Shown: positions 32,361 through 41,969, numbered from the stretch's first letter. The stretch: 64,000 bases of DNA from Blautia parvula (GCF_020215665.1 NZ_CP084061.1:3332501-3396500), one strand, 5' to 3'. Numbers and translations are program-made. The notes: a model not told the origin generated them from the letters alone.

Positions 32361-32494
32361 GTAACTGTTCAGTCAGGTCTGCGCATTTACTGCGCTGACC
32401 GTGCAAAAGAGTAGTGGTGGCAGGTATTCGCCCCATCGCGAAGCGATTTTTAATGGGCGAATACCCGTAACGATTCAGCTGGCTGAATAGTTAC
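32361..32494 (-). repeat. Structured interspersed repeat, copy 2 (134 bp, inverse orientation)
   Basis: Reverse complement of copy 1 (20151-20284) with only a handful of differences over 134 bp, including the same three hairpins and the 12-bp ends. It lies between spoVG and the UroD-type gene. Confidence 0.85.
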
Positions 32495-32608
32495 CTTTTC
32501 TGATTCTATTGTATCTTTTCTCCTGACTCTTCACTACGTCTGCGGGGTACAAAAAATGACTTTCTGCTCCTGCCACTTTTGTACTTTTCATTTTCCTTTG
32601 CACAGCGC

Positions 32609-32645
32609 AAAAAAAGCCGCCTGCAGAATGCAAACGGCTTTTTAT
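32609..32645 (-). terminator. Terminator of spoVG
   Basis: Minus-strand AAAAGCCG/CGGCTTTT stem with an internal TGCA/TGCA pair, followed by a seven-T run. It begins just after the spoVG stop. Confidence 0.82.
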
Positions 32646-32650
32646 ACTTT

Positions 32651-32938
32651 CTATGCTTCAGCTTCAGCTTCCACAGGTTCCTCGGCGAGCACCTGTTCGT
32701 ATTTTTCCAAAATAATGCCCTGGATTCTTTCACGGGTTTCAGAGTTAATCGGATGTGCGATGTCCCTGTACTCACCGTCGGTTGCTTTACGGCTGGGCAT
32801 GGCAATGAACAAACCTTTCTCCCCTTCGATAACCTTGATGTCATGCACTACAAATTCTTCATCGATTGTAATGGAGACAACAGCTTTCATCTTACCTTCC
32901 TTCGCAACTCTTCTTACTCTTACATCTGTGATGTTCAT
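32651..32938 (-). CDS. spoVG: Septation/sporulation regulator SpoVG
   Basis: 95-residue SpoVG, a small nucleic-acid-binding regulator. The family hallmark ITDVRVRRV at the start, the central [15 protein letters not shown] and the C-terminal [13 protein letters not shown] are all present, with the usual acidic tail. It is a single gene with a strong terminator. SD AAGG is 8 nt from the ATG. Confidence 0.95.
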   Translation of the reverse strand: MNITDVRVRRVAKEGKMKAVVSITIDEEFVVHDIKVIEGEKGLFIAMPSRKATDGEYRDIAHPINSETRERIQGIILEKYEQVLAEEPVEAEAEA

Positions 32939-33025
32939 AAAAACCTTCCCCTTTCATATGCCATTCTTAAAAAGTCCTGCTTATGATGTCACTGCACCCT
33001 GCACACTTTTTACTTGTGTATTTTC

Positions 33026-34141
33026 TTATAGTACATAACGCTCGTTCTTCTCCACTACGATCTTAATGCCGTCCTCACCGCAATAGTAGGAATTGGCACG
33101 GATCGTATCACGGCTCTCCACGATACAGTTCTCAATGTGGGTATTATCCCCCAGATACACGTCGTTGAGAATAATGGAATTCTTGATCACGCAGTTATTG
33201 CCTACAAATACTTTCTTAAACAGAACAGAGTTTTCAACCTGTCCGTTGATGATACATCCGCTGGAAACCAGACTGTTCTTCACATCTGAACCGGGATTAT
33301 ATTTTGCCGGAGGCAGATCATCAATCTTGGACTGTACTCCAGGGTACTGATTGAAGAAGTAATCTCTTACTTTTGGTTTCAGGAAGTCCATATTGGTTCT
33401 ATAGTAAGATTCCACAGTGGAAATGTTGCTCCAGTAAGTATTGATCTTATAGCCATAGATTCTCTTCAGGTTCTTATAACGGATGAGAATATCTTTTACA
33501 AAATCATATCTGTCTTCCTGTGCACATTTTTCCAGAAGCTCAATAAGCTGTCTTCTTCTGATCACATAGATACCGGTGGAGACAGTATTGGTGCGTGTAA
33601 CCATGGGTTTCTCTTCAAATTCTTCGATTCTGCTGTCCTCATTCATTTTCAGGCAGCCGAATCTGGTAGTGTCATCCCCATACACATCTGTACAGACAAC
33701 TGTAATGTCCGCGCGCTTTGCAATATGGTACTCCAGAACTTTATTGAAATCCAGCTTGTACACACCGTCGCCGGATGCGATCACCACATAAGGCTCGTGG
33801 CTTGATTTGAGGAAATTCAGGTTCTGGATCATGGCATCTGCTGTGCCTCTGTACCAGAAGCTGTTGTCAGCAGTAATGGTCGGTGTGAAGGTGTAGAGAC
33901 CTCCCTGCTTTCTGCCGAAATCCCACCATTTGGATGAGCTCAGATGCTCATTCAGGGAACGGGCATTATACTGTGTCAGAACCGCAACTTTTTGAATATG
34001 GGAATTTGACATGTTGCTAAGCGCAAAGTCTATGCTGCGGTAACTTCCGGCGATGGGCATTGCCGCAATCGCTCTTTTCTGTGATAACTCTCTCATTTTA
34101 TTGTTATTGCCGCCGGCAAGAATAATACCTATTGCTCTCAT
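33026..34141 (-). CDS. glgD: Glucose-1-phosphate adenylyltransferase regulatory subunit GlgD
   Basis: 371-residue GlgD-type subunit. It has a nucleotidyltransferase N-terminal domain beginning [11 protein letters not shown], which has lost much of the catalytic signature of GlgC (NNNKMRELS instead of GxGxRL), and a C-terminal left-handed beta-helix with hexapeptide repeats. It pairs with GlgC to form the ADP-glucose pyrophosphorylase that feeds glycogen synthesis. The start overlaps the glgC stop by 4 bp (ATGA). Confidence 0.93.
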   Translation of the reverse strand: MRAIGIILAGGNNNKMRELSQKRAIAAMPIAGSYRSIDFALSNMSNSHIQKVAVLTQYNARSLNEHLSSSKWWDFGRKQGGLYTFTPTITADNSFWYRGTADAMIQNLNFLKSSHEPYVVIASGDGVYKLDFNKVLEYHIAKRADITVVCTDVYGDDTTRFGCLKMNEDSRIEEFEEKPMVTRTNTVSTGIYVIRRRQLIELLEKCAQEDRYDFVKDILIRYKNLKRIYGYKINTYWSNISTVESYYRTNMDFLKPKVRDYFFNQYPGVQSKIDDLPPAKYNPGSDVKNSLVSSGCIINGQVENSVLFKKVFVGNNCVIKNSIILNDVYLGDNTHIENCIVESRDTIRANSYYCGEDGIKIVVEKNERYVL

Positions 34142-35412
34142 GCTGTCTCACCTTCCTTATTCAATGTTTCGCCGCTCTCCAGTATGCCGTCCGGATAGTC
34201 TTCGCCGGTTGTCTCGCCAACAATGGCTGTATTCTTGCCGATCTTCACATCAGACGGAATTACTGTGTTCTCTCCCACAGTTACAAGGCCAAAGGAGTAA
34301 ACGCCCGGTTTTTCCTTGTTCGGAACCTCCTCGCCGATACCCATGACTACATTGTCCCCCACTGTGACATTCTCAGCAATGATGGCCTTGTCTATCACAC
34401 AGTTTTCACCGATAAAGGACTGTTTCATGATAATGGAATCGCGCACAACTGCGCCCTTTTTAATAACGACGCCTGCACCAATAACGGAATTATGTACCTC
34501 GCCGTATATCTCAGTTCCCTCTCCCACTATACTTCTCTCCACCACAGCGTCAGCGGAAATATACTGCGGAGGAATAATATCACTCTTGGTATAAATCTTC
34601 CAGAACTCTTCATATAAATTAAATTCAGGAATGATATCGATCAGCTCCATATTGGCTTCCCAATAGGACCCCAGTGTTCCGACATCTTTCCAGTATCCGT
34701 TGTACTCATAGGCAAAGAGGCGCTGGCCTTTTTCCTTGCAGTACGGAAGGATATGTTTGCCAAAGTCACATCCGGGCTGGTCTTTCAGTGCGAGAAGGGC
34801 TTCCTTCAGTACCGGCCAGCTGAAAATGTAAATACCCATGGATGCCAGATTGCTCTTCGGATGCTCCGGTTTCTCCTCAAAATCCGTAACGCGTCCTGAC
34901 TCATCTGTGATAGCAAGACCAAAGCGGCTTGCCTCCTCCCACGGAACAGGCATACATGCCAGTGTGACATCAGCTTTGTTTGCTTTGTGGTAATCCAACA
35001 TTACCTCATAGTCCATTTTATAAATGTGGTCGCCGCCCAGGATCAGCACATAATCGGGATTGAACTCCTCCATATATGCCATGTTCTGGTAGATAGCGTT
35101 TGCAGTTCCTGTATACCATTCCGTATCCGTCTTCTTCTCGTATGGCGGAAGAATGGATACGCCCCCAACATTCTTATCGAGATCCCACGGAATACCGATG
35201 CCGATATGAGTATTCAGGCGAAGCGGCTGGTACTGCGTCAGTACACCTACGGTATCAACTCCTGAATTAATGCAGTTACTCAGCGGGAAATCAATTATTC
35301 TGTATTTTCCCCCGAATGTTACTGCGGGTTTTGCGACTTTTGCAGTCAGTACGCCCAATCTGCTGCCTTGTCCACCTGCGAGCAACATTGCAATCATCTC
35401 TTTCTTAATCAT
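34138..35412 (-). CDS. glgC: Glucose-1-phosphate adenylyltransferase catalytic subunit GlgC
   Basis: 424-residue enzyme making ADP-glucose from glucose 1-phosphate and ATP. Catalytic motifs are intact: [14 protein letters not shown] (about residues 9-22), the [10 protein letters not shown] region, [10 protein letters not shown] and [11 protein letters not shown], followed by the beta-helix domain. ATG at 35412 has AGAGGTGA 5 nt upstream; the longer reading adds 15 residues without an SD. It forms a two-gene operon with glgD; glgA/glgB are not in the window. Confidence 0.95.
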   Translation of the reverse strand: MIKKEMIAMLLAGGQGSRLGVLTAKVAKPAVTFGGKYRIIDFPLSNCINSGVDTVGVLTQYQPLRLNTHIGIGIPWDLDKNVGGVSILPPYEKKTDTEWYTGTANAIYQNMAYMEEFNPDYVLILGGDHIYKMDYEVMLDYHKANKADVTLACMPVPWEEASRFGLAITDESGRVTDFEEKPEHPKSNLASMGIYIFSWPVLKEALLALKDQPGCDFGKHILPYCKEKGQRLFAYEYNGYWKDVGTLGSYWEANMELIDIIPEFNLYEEFWKIYTKSDIIPPQYISADAVVERSIVGEGTEIYGEVHNSVIGAGVVIKKGAVVRDSIIMKQSFIGENCVIDKAIIAENVTVGDNVVMGIGEEVPNKEKPGVYSFGLVTVGENTVIPSDVKIGKNTAIVGETTGEDYPDGILESGETLNKEGETA

Positions 35413-35445
35413 GCAATCACCTCTTGTATATTCTATGATTTTTTT

Positions 35446-35454
35446 ATTATACCA
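35446..35454 (-). promoter_or_regulatory. Extended -10 promoter of glgCD
   Basis: Minus-strand TGGTATAAT with no clear -35, about 30 bp before the glgC start. Confidence 0.7.
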
Positions 35455-35554
35455 CATTAAATCATAATTGTGAACAATTTTAACAATTTTTTTTCGACTT
35501 TACATTAGTTTTTGTGACATTTTACCTGTCTGTAACCATTTCTATAACTGGGGG

Positions 35555-35583
35555 TTTCATTTTGTACTCTTTTTAGGTATAAT
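35555..35583 (+). promoter_or_regulatory. Possible murC promoter
   Basis: TATAAT at 35578-35583 with a poor -35 (TTTCAT) 17 bp upstream; about 70 bp before murC. Confidence 0.45.
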
Positions 35584-35651
35584 AAACGCAAACAGTGTCC
35601 CATTGACACTGCCCCATATAATAATAAAGAAGAGAAAGGAAGCACAACCTT

Positions 35652-37031
35652 ATGTATCAGATAGATTTTAATAAGCCGCTGCACATTCACTTCATCGGCA
35701 TCGGCGGCATCAGCATGAGTGGCCTGGCTGAAATTCTTTTAAAAGAAGGTTTCCCCATATCAGGTTCAGACTCCAGAAAGTCGGAACTGACTGCCCATCT
35801 GGAGAGCCTTGGCGCCACTGTCCGCATTGGCCAGCGCGCTTCCAATATCACAGATGACATTGAACTGGTTGTCTATACAGCCGCCATCCACGAGGACAAT
35901 CCGGAGTTTGCATGTGCCCGCCAAAAAGGGCTCCCTATGCTCACAAGAGCGGAGCTTCTGGGACAGATTATGAAGAACTATGAAATACCTGTGGCTGTAT
36001 CAGGCACACACGGCAAAACCACCACCACTTCCATGATTTCACACATCCTTCTGGAGGCTGATGCCGACCCTACGATCTCTGTGGGCGGAATACTGCCTGC
36101 CATTCACGGCAATATCCGTGTGGGCCGGTCCGAGACCTTTGTCACAGAGGCCTGTGAGTACACCAACAGCTTTCTGAGCTTTTTCCCCAAGATCAGCATC
36201 ATCCTGAATATTGACGCGGACCATCTGGATTTCTTCAAGGACCTGGACGATATCCGCCATTCCTTTAAGCTGTTTGCAGAGAAGCTGCCCGCTGACGGAA
36301 CCCTGATCATCAGCAGCGATATTCCGGATTATGAGGAGATCACCAAAGACCTTTCCTGTGAGATCATCACCTGCGGACTGGAGCACACGGCTGATTACAT
36401 GGCCAAAAACATTACCTTTGATGAATTTGCCCACGCTTCCTTTGACTGCGTAAAAGGTGATGAGGTGCTTGGCCGGTTCTCTCTGTCTGTTCCCGGAGTC
36501 CACAACGCTGCCAATGCCCTGTCTGCCATAGCCCTTGGTGAGAAGCTCGGCCTTTCCATGGAGGATATTCAGAAAGGACTTCTGCACTTCGGCGGTACTG
36601 ACAGGCGTTTCCAGTACAAGGGCAAAGTGGGCGGCGTCACCATCATCGACGACTATGCCCATCATCCGACAGAAATCGCCGCCACACTGCGCACAGCCAA
36701 GAATTATCCGCACAGAACAACCTGGTGTGTCTTCCAGCCGCATACGTATACCAGGACAAAAGCCCTGATGCACGAGTTTGCGGAGGCCCTGACACTGGCC
36801 GACAAAGTGGTTCTGGCTGACATATACGCTGCGCGGGAAACCGACAACCTGGGAATCTCATCCCAAAATCTGCGGGATCTGGTGGCCTCCCTTGGTACAG
36901 ATGCGTATTATTTTTCCACATTTGATGAGATAGAAGAATTTTTATTAAAAAATTGTATCCACGACGATTTGTTGATAACTATGGGTGCCGGAGATGTGTA
37001 TAAAATCGGCGAAAACCTGTTAGGAATGTAA
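35652..37031 (+). CDS. murC: UDP-N-acetylmuramate--L-alanine ligase
   Basis: 459-residue cytoplasmic Mur ligase adding L-Ala to UDP-MurNAc. The N-terminal UDP-binding GIGGISMSGLAEIL (about residues 16-29), ATP loop GTHGKTTTTS (about 118-127), the ACEYTNSFL carbamylated-Lys-region equivalent and DDYAHHPTEI in the C-terminal domain are present. It diverges from glgCD and is followed by a terminator that contains DnaA boxes. Confidence 0.95.
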   Translation: MYQIDFNKPLHIHFIGIGGISMSGLAEILLKEGFPISGSDSRKSELTAHLESLGATVRIGQRASNITDDIELVVYTAAIHEDNPEFACARQKGLPMLTRAELLGQIMKNYEIPVAVSGTHGKTTTTSMISHILLEADADPTISVGGILPAIHGNIRVGRSETFVTEACEYTNSFLSFFPKISIILNIDADHLDFFKDLDDIRHSFKLFAEKLPADGTLIISSDIPDYEEITKDLSCEIITCGLEHTADYMAKNITFDEFAHASFDCVKGDEVLGRFSLSVPGVHNAANALSAIALGEKLGLSMEDIQKGLLHFGGTDRRFQYKGKVGGVTIIDDYAHHPTEIAATLRTAKNYPHRTTWCVFQPHTYTRTKALMHEFAEALTLADKVVLADIYAARETDNLGISSQNLRDLVASLGTDAYYFSTFDEIEEFLLKNCIHDDLLITMGAGDVYKIGENLLGM

Positions 37032-37033
37032 AG

Positions 37034-37063
37034 TTATCCACATTATCCACATGCTTATACACA
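37034..37063 (+). promoter_or_regulatory. DnaA-box cluster 1
   Basis: Two perfect TTATCCACA boxes abut (37034-37042, 37043-37051) and a TTATACACA follows at 37055-37063. They overlap the 5' arm of the murC terminator. Confidence 0.7.
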
Positions 37064-37094
37064 TTTACTCCAGAATAAGCATGTGGATTTTTTT
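37045..37094 (+). terminator. murC terminator built on DnaA boxes
   Basis: 14-bp perfect stem ATCCACATGCTTAT/ATAAGCATGTGGAT (37045-37058, 37075-37088) with a T run to 37094. Confidence 0.85.
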
Positions 37095-37199
37095 GGGTAT
37101 AAGCCAGTTAACATAATAATGTTACATAATTTGATGTAAACCTTTAAAATCCCTATCTTTTCGACATTTTTCGGTTGCCAATAAAAATACTCCACTTTT

Positions 37200-37217
37200 T
37201 TATCCACATTATCCACA
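37200..37217 (+). promoter_or_regulatory. DnaA-box cluster 2
   Basis: Two abutting perfect TTATCCACA boxes at 37200-37208 and 37209-37217, 166 bp downstream of cluster 1, in an AT-rich 410-bp gap (37032-37441). Between the clusters is a TAACAT-AATA-ATGTTA dyad. A TATACT at 37296-37301 is a possible -10 for the dnaD operon, leaving a leader of about 130 nt. Confidence 0.7.
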
Positions 37218-37441
37218 TTTCCCACAAAGTTTTCAACACATCTAAGCAGACGCCTCTCCTAAAAAATGCATATTCTCTTTTCAAAAATTATATGTTATAC
37301 TTACAAAAGACGGGGAAACACTTGCTTGGGCGGACCTTTTTTACATGTCTGCGCTGGGCGTACATGAAAAGTTGTTTTCCTGTTTGTCGTGCCGGAATCT
37401 TTTCGGCTAACTGGATTTCAGGATAGAAAAGGATGTTAGAC

Positions 37442-38527
37442 ATGGGACAGTTCATCATACATAATGATTTTCCCGGAGACTTTACTTTTGTCTCCAACTA
37501 TTTTCTGGATACTTATATGCCGCAGGCCAACGGAGAATTTGTCAAAATATATCTCTGGCTTCTGCGCAGTGCTTCTGTATCCGGCACCGCTCTGGAGCTG
37601 TCATCTATTGCCGATATCTTTAACTGTACGGAAAATGATGTGCTCCGCGCATTAAAATACTGGAAAAATACAGGCGTCCTTGATGTGACCTTCGACGGAC
37701 GCGGTAATTTAAAAGAACTCCGGCTGTGTTCCCTCACAGGCGGAGCTAAAGCTGCGCCGGCCAGGCCTAATACGGCTCCAAAGGCCAAAGCTCTGTCTCC
37801 GGCTGTGCCCGAGGCGGCAGCCTCCAGGGAAAAAGTACAGCCTTCCGGGCAGAAGGCCCTGTCTCCCGACAAAGTAAAAGAACTGTCCGGCCGGGAAGAC
37901 GTGATTGAACTTCTGTTTATTGCGGAACAATATCTGGGGAAGACCCTGACTCCCACAGAGATCAACAAGCTCCTGTACTTTTATGAAGAGCTGCATTTCT
38001 CAAAGGATCTGATGGAGTATCTGATCGAATACTGTGTCTCCAAGGGAAGCCGCAGTATCCGCTATATCGAAACCGTGGCTCTTGCCTGGGCAGAGCAGAA
38101 GATCACTACTGTAGAACAGGCCAAGCAGGAGACCAATACCTATAACAGGAATTTCTTTGCTATCCTCAAGGCTTTCGGCATCAAGAACCGGAACCCCGTG
38201 GACGAGGAGATCCGTTATATGAACCTCTGGCTCAATGAGTACGCCTTTACGCTGGATGTCATATCCGCGGCCTGCAGCCGTACTGTCATTGCCACAGGAC
38301 AGCCCAATTTTGCCTACGCGGATTCCATTCTGCACAACTGGCAGAAAAAAGGCGTCAGACATCTGTCTGATATAGACAAGCTGGACGAGGACCGCCGTCA
38401 GCAGAAGGCCGCCAAGGCCGAGAACAGCGCTGCACGTCCGAAACCGGCACCATCCAAAAATAAATTCAACAACTTCCACCAACGCACCTACAATGTGGAC
38501 GAACTGGAAAAGCAATTACTGAAATAG
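37442..38527 (+). CDS. DnaD domain replication initiation protein
   Basis: About 361-residue primosome protein of the DnaD/DnaB(Gram-positive) family. The N-terminal winged-helix region (about 20-95) and the DnaD C-terminal domain (about 205-300, ending FAYADSILHNWQKKGV, the YxxxIxxxW motif) are recognisable, joined by an Ala/Pro-rich linker. It assists loading of the replicative helicase with the DnaI-like protein encoded next. ATG at 37442 was chosen because AAGG lies about 9 nt upstream; the previous ATG at 37433 is inside that SD. Confidence 0.85.
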   Translation: MGQFIIHNDFPGDFTFVSNYFLDTYMPQANGEFVKIYLWLLRSASVSGTALELSSIADIFNCTENDVLRALKYWKNTGVLDVTFDGRGNLKELRLCSLTGGAKAAPARPNTAPKAKALSPAVPEAAASREKVQPSGQKALSPDKVKELSGREDVIELLFIAEQYLGKTLTPTEINKLLYFYEELHFSKDLMEYLIEYCVSKGSRSIRYIETVALAWAEQKITTVEQAKQETNTYNRNFFAILKAFGIKNRNPVDEEIRYMNLWLNEYAFTLDVISAACSRTVIATGQPNFAYADSILHNWQKKGVRHLSDIDKLDEDRRQQKAAKAENSAARPKPAPSKNKFNNFHQRTYNVDELEKQLLK

Positions 38528-38531
38528 CGGA

Positions 38532-38595
38532 GTAACGATTCAGCAGGCAGGTCTGCGCATTTACTACGCTGGCTGTAAGAATACTGAACAGTTAC
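38532..38595 (+). repeat. Structured interspersed repeat, short copy 3 (64 bp)
   Basis: Has the same ends as copies 1 and 2 (GTAACGATTCAG and CTGAACAGTTAC) and the GGTCTGCGCATTTACT.CGCTG core, with the middle missing. It sits within the dnaD-dnaI gap. Confidence 0.75.
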
Positions 38596-38623
38596 ACAAC
38601 GGAACGCAATTAAGGAGAGTACT

Positions 38624-39613
38624 GTGTCGCTGAATAATTTCCAATACGATGCGCTGATGCGCGCATACAACGAGAAACAACTGAATCACAAGCATGAGCA
38701 GGATGAACACATCCGGCAGGCTTATGATAAGATTCCACGTCTCCAGGAAATCGACGGAGAGATCGCATCCCTGAGTCTGAAAAAGGCAAGGGCTCTGCTG
38801 CTCCCCTCACCCAAGGATGACTTTGACCTCTCCGCCGCCATTGCGGAGCTGTCCGAAGAGCGGACCGCCCTTCTGCAGATCCACGGCTATCCGCCTGACT
38901 ATCTGGAACTGAAGTATGACTGCCCGTTCTGTAAGGACACCGGCTATGTAGAGAATCAGAAATGTTCCTGTTTTAAGAAAGCCGCTGTAGATTTACTGTA
39001 TATACAGTCCAATATCAGGGAAATACTTGAAACAGAGAACTTTGAGAACTTTTCCTTTGAATATTATCCTCAGGACATCACCAACCCTGCCACCGGCCTC
39101 AGTGCACTGGAGACGGCTCAGGACGCAGTGGATAAGGCCTGGGATTTTATTGACCGTTTTCAGGAGCATCCGTGCGGCCTGTTCTTCTACGGCGACACAG
39201 GTGTGGGAAAGACCTACCTCTCCCACTGTATTGCCAAGGAACTCATTGACAGGGCGTATTTTGTGCTGTATTTTTCATCCTTTGACCTCTTCGACCTGTT
39301 GGCGAAGAATACCTTCCAGAAGGATGCAGCCGCCTCTGATGTGGCCGGGTTCATCTATGACTGCGACCTGCTCATCATTGACGATCTGGGAACCGAGCTT
39401 ACCAATAATTTCGTGGCAAGCCAGCTTTTCTGCTGCATCAATGAACGCATCATGAACCATAAATCTACTATCATTTCCACCAACCTTGCCATGGATGATT
39501 TTCTGGAGACATATTCCGAGCGTATCTTCTCCAGGATTTCCAGCAATTACACCATGCTGAAGCTGGTCGGAAATGATATAAGAATCCAAAAAAAACTTTT
39601 AGGAGGAAAGTAA
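38624..39613 (+). CDS. DnaI/DnaC-type helicase loader ATPase
   Basis: 329-residue AAA+ protein. It has an N-terminal helicase-interaction region with a zinc-type cysteine cluster (CPFCKDTGYV...CSCF, about residues 104-121), Walker A GDTGVGKT (about 191-198), Walker B LLIIDDLGTE and the sensor ISTNLA. It would load DnaB-type helicase at origins and stalled forks with DnaD. The start is GTG with AAGGAG 6 nt upstream. An IstB-like transposition helper is less likely since no transposase is present. Confidence 0.87.
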   Translation: MSLNNFQYDALMRAYNEKQLNHKHEQDEHIRQAYDKIPRLQEIDGEIASLSLKKARALLLPSPKDDFDLSAAIAELSEERTALLQIHGYPPDYLELKYDCPFCKDTGYVENQKCSCFKKAAVDLLYIQSNIREILETENFENFSFEYYPQDITNPATGLSALETAQDAVDKAWDFIDRFQEHPCGLFFYGDTGVGKTYLSHCIAKELIDRAYFVLYFSSFDLFDLLAKNTFQKDAAASDVAGFIYDCDLLIIDDLGTELTNNFVASQLFCCINERIMNHKSTIISTNLAMDDFLETYSERIFSRISSNYTMLKLVGNDIRIQKKLLGGK

Positions 39614-39616
39614 AAC

Positions 39617-40810
39617 ATGTCACCAAAAGATGCAACTCCCTTAGATTCCCTTCCCGTAGGCCGCCTTGGCATCATACCGCTGAAAAGCTGTGAAAAACTG
39701 GGTTCCAGGGTCGATGACTACATTGTAAAATGGCGCAGGGACCGTGAACATCAGGAGCAAAAGAACCTGGAGTTTGAAGGCTATGAACGGGACTCTTACC
39801 TGGTCAAAGCACAGACCCCCCGCTTTGGAAGCGGAGAGGCAAAGGGCATTCTGGGCGAGTCCGTACGCGGCGATGATATCTATGTCATGGTGGATGTGTG
39901 CAACCACAGCCTCACCTATTCCCTCTGCGGCCACACAAACCACATGTCACCGGATGATCACTTCCAGGACCTCAAGCGCGTCATTGCTGCCATCGGCGGA
40001 AAGGCCAGACGTATCAATGTCATCATGCCCTTTCTCTACGAGAGCCGCCAGCACAAGCGCTCAGGCAGGGAATCCCTGGACTGTGCCATTGCTCTGCAGG
40101 AGTTAGTGAACATGGGTGTGGACAATATCATTACCTTTGATGCCCATGACCCCCGCGTGCAGAATTCCATCCCTCTGCACGGCTTTGAGACGGTACAGCC
40201 GTCCTACCAGTTTATCAAAGGTCTTTTCAAGGCAGAACCTGACCTTGAGATAACCAGTGACAACACCATGGTGATCAGCCCCGATGCCGGCGGTACCGGA
40301 CGTGCCATCTATCTGGCCAACGTACTGGGCGTGGATATGGGTATGTTCTACAAACGCCGTGATTACTCCACTATCATTGACGGCCGCAATCCTATCGTTG
40401 CCCATGAGTTTCTGGGAACCGATGTTGCGGGCAAGAATATGATCATTATTGATGACATGATCTCCTCCGGCGACAGCATGCTGGAAGTTGCCGCACTTCT
40501 GAAGAACAAAGGAGCAGGTAAGATCTTCATGTGCTCCACCTTCGGACTCTTCACAAATGGAATGGAAAAATTCGACAAAGCCTTCGCGAGAGGTGATTTC
40601 GACAGACTGCTCACCACCAATCTGGTGTACCAGTCTGATGAGCTTCTGCAGAAAGAATATTATGTAAACTGCGATATGAGCAAATATATTGCTCTGCTCA
40701 TTGATACCCTGAACCACGATGCCTCTATCAGCAAGCTGCTGAATCCGGTTGAGAGGATCAATAAGCTGATGGTAAAGCATAAAAAACAACTGGAAAACAA
40801 AGAAGCATGA
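39617..40810 (+). CDS. prs: Ribose-phosphate pyrophosphokinase (PRPP synthase), long variant
   Basis: 397-residue enzyme making PRPP from ribose 5-phosphate and ATP. It has the FLYESRQHKRSGRES flexible loop, FDAHDPRVQ, SPDAGGTGRA and the PRPP-binding loop IIIDDMISSGDSM (about residues 276-288). It is about 80 residues longer than typical class I enzymes, with an N-terminal extension and inserts, as in a subgroup of Clostridia. It follows dnaI with a 3-bp gap, so it belongs to the same operon. SD AGGAGG. Confidence 0.88.
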   Translation: MSPKDATPLDSLPVGRLGIIPLKSCEKLGSRVDDYIVKWRRDREHQEQKNLEFEGYERDSYLVKAQTPRFGSGEAKGILGESVRGDDIYVMVDVCNHSLTYSLCGHTNHMSPDDHFQDLKRVIAAIGGKARRINVIMPFLYESRQHKRSGRESLDCAIALQELVNMGVDNIITFDAHDPRVQNSIPLHGFETVQPSYQFIKGLFKAEPDLEITSDNTMVISPDAGGTGRAIYLANVLGVDMGMFYKRRDYSTIIDGRNPIVAHEFLGTDVAGKNMIIIDDMISSGDSMLEVAALLKNKGAGKIFMCSTFGLFTNGMEKFDKAFARGDFDRLLTTNLVYQSDELLQKEYYVNCDMSKYIALLIDTLNHDASISKLLNPVERINKLMVKHKKQLENKEA

Positions 40811-40815
40811 AAAGA

Positions 40816-40860
40816 AACAGGGATGGGGCCGCAAGATGCGGTTTCCATCCCTGTTCTCTT
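40816..40860. terminator. Bidirectional terminator between prs and the AraC gene
   Basis: Stem AACAGGGATGG/CCATCCCTGTT with an inner CCGC/GCGG stem; CTCTTT follows on plus and TCTTTT on minus. Confidence 0.75.
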
Positions 40861-40875
40861 TATCCCTTACTGCTA

Positions 40876-41805
40876 TTACGATAAGGTAATCTTCGTCTCT
40901 GCCTCCGAAAAACTTTTCACAGAAGAAGCATACTCCGAGGGAGTCATTCGGGTAAATTTCTTAAATTGTAAAGAAAAATATTGATAGGAAGAGTATCCCA
41001 GAATATCAGAAATCTGAGTGTAATTGTATCTTTTTTCCCTAATCAGTTTTCGAGCAGTCTCAATTTTTAGCTGACAGAAATAGTTGATAACACCACAACC
41101 CAGTTTTTCGTGAAACAGTTTCTGAAGCTGTGAACGCCCCACAGAATTATCTTTACAGATTTGGACAACTGTTAAATGTTCAAATATATTCCGCTTTAAA
41201 TATTGAATAATCTCCTGAAACAGTTCGTCTCTGTCCCTATGGAGCATTGGATGGTCTGAGAGCGACTGCAGAGGGATTGGAGGAGCAGTGGGAGTATCGT
41301 ATCTTCGCCGCAGGCTAATCAACAGAAGTTCCAGAGACAGAGCAATCATCTGTTCGCTACCGAATTCTTGAATGGAGTTCCTCTCTAACAAACAGATATA
41401 CGGATTATTCAGTGGTGTATAAAAGGTTCGCCGCGTCTCTGAAATAATCTGTCCCAGATAGAAACGTTCGTTCTGATTCAGAGATACGATACGATCTTCA
41501 AAAAATCTCATACATGGATCCTTACATTCAAAAGATATGACTATCAAGTTGGGTGAAGATACACCATCCCCACGTAATGCATGAAATTCATTAGGCTTGT
41601 GAAAAATCATTTCATTGGGAGCCAGCAACAGCTCTTTATCACCGGCAGTGACATAGATACTTCCGCTGTCTACACAGACCAGTTCCCAGAAATCATGGGA
41701 TTCTCCTTCAAACACATAATCTTTCATATATTCAAAGTAATGTATGGAATAAATCTTACGGATATGAAGATTCTCTTTTAATGTAATACTTTCATAACTT
41801 GCCAT
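40876..41805 (-). CDS. AraC-family transcriptional regulator
   Basis: 309 residues: an N-terminal cupin-type ligand domain (HDFWELVCVDSGSIYVTAGDKELLLAPNEMIFHKP, about 37-72) and a C-terminal double-HTH domain (about 205-300, ending ILGYSSYQYFSLQFKKFTRMTPSEYA). It lies downstream of the GH123/ABC genes in the same orientation, separated by a 231-bp structured gap, and is the likely activator of that locus. The SBP promoter lacks a good -35, in keeping with activator dependence. SD GGAG. Confidence 0.87.
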   Translation of the reverse strand: MASYESITLKENLHIRKIYSIHYFEYMKDYVFEGESHDFWELVCVDSGSIYVTAGDKELLLAPNEMIFHKPNEFHALRGDGVSSPNLIVISFECKDPCMRFFEDRIVSLNQNERFYLGQIISETRRTFYTPLNNPYICLLERNSIQEFGSEQMIALSLELLLISLRRRYDTPTAPPIPLQSLSDHPMLHRDRDELFQEIIQYLKRNIFEHLTVVQICKDNSVGRSQLQKLFHEKLGCGVINYFCQLKIETARKLIREKRYNYTQISDILGYSSYQYFSLQFKKFTRMTPSEYASSVKSFSEAETKITLS

Positions 41806-41840
41806 AACAAATCACTCCAGATGTCAATTGATTTCATACT

Positions 41841-41860
41841 TATGGCCGCCGGCGGCCATA
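41841..41860. repeat. 20-bp perfect palindrome upstream of the AraC gene
   Basis: TATGGCCGCCGGCGGCCATA has no central spacer. It lies 36 bp upstream of the AraC start in a gap that also has a GCTAGC/GCTAGC hairpin (41906-41923). CAATTGATT (41825) and its inverse AATCAATTG (42025) bound the gap. Confidence 0.75.
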
Positions 41861-41969
41861 ACCCTTAAACGGATACGAAACAATCCACATCTATTGTACC
41901 ATGTTGCTAGCGCGACGGCTAGCCCCAGTTACAATTTTATTTTGCTGCCTTTATTCCCTGATTGTAACA

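Noticed and set aside
37032-37441. Chromosomal origin of replication at the DnaA-box clusters
   Set aside because: dnaA, dnaN and rpmH are not adjacent, and gene orientation does not switch overall here: genes beyond 40.8 kb return to the minus strand. A regulatory site is the better reading without a genome-wide skew plot.
38624-39613. IstB-type transposition helper
   Set aside because: There is no IstA or inverted repeats nearby; the adjacent DnaD-type gene and the N-terminal zinc region support a replication role.
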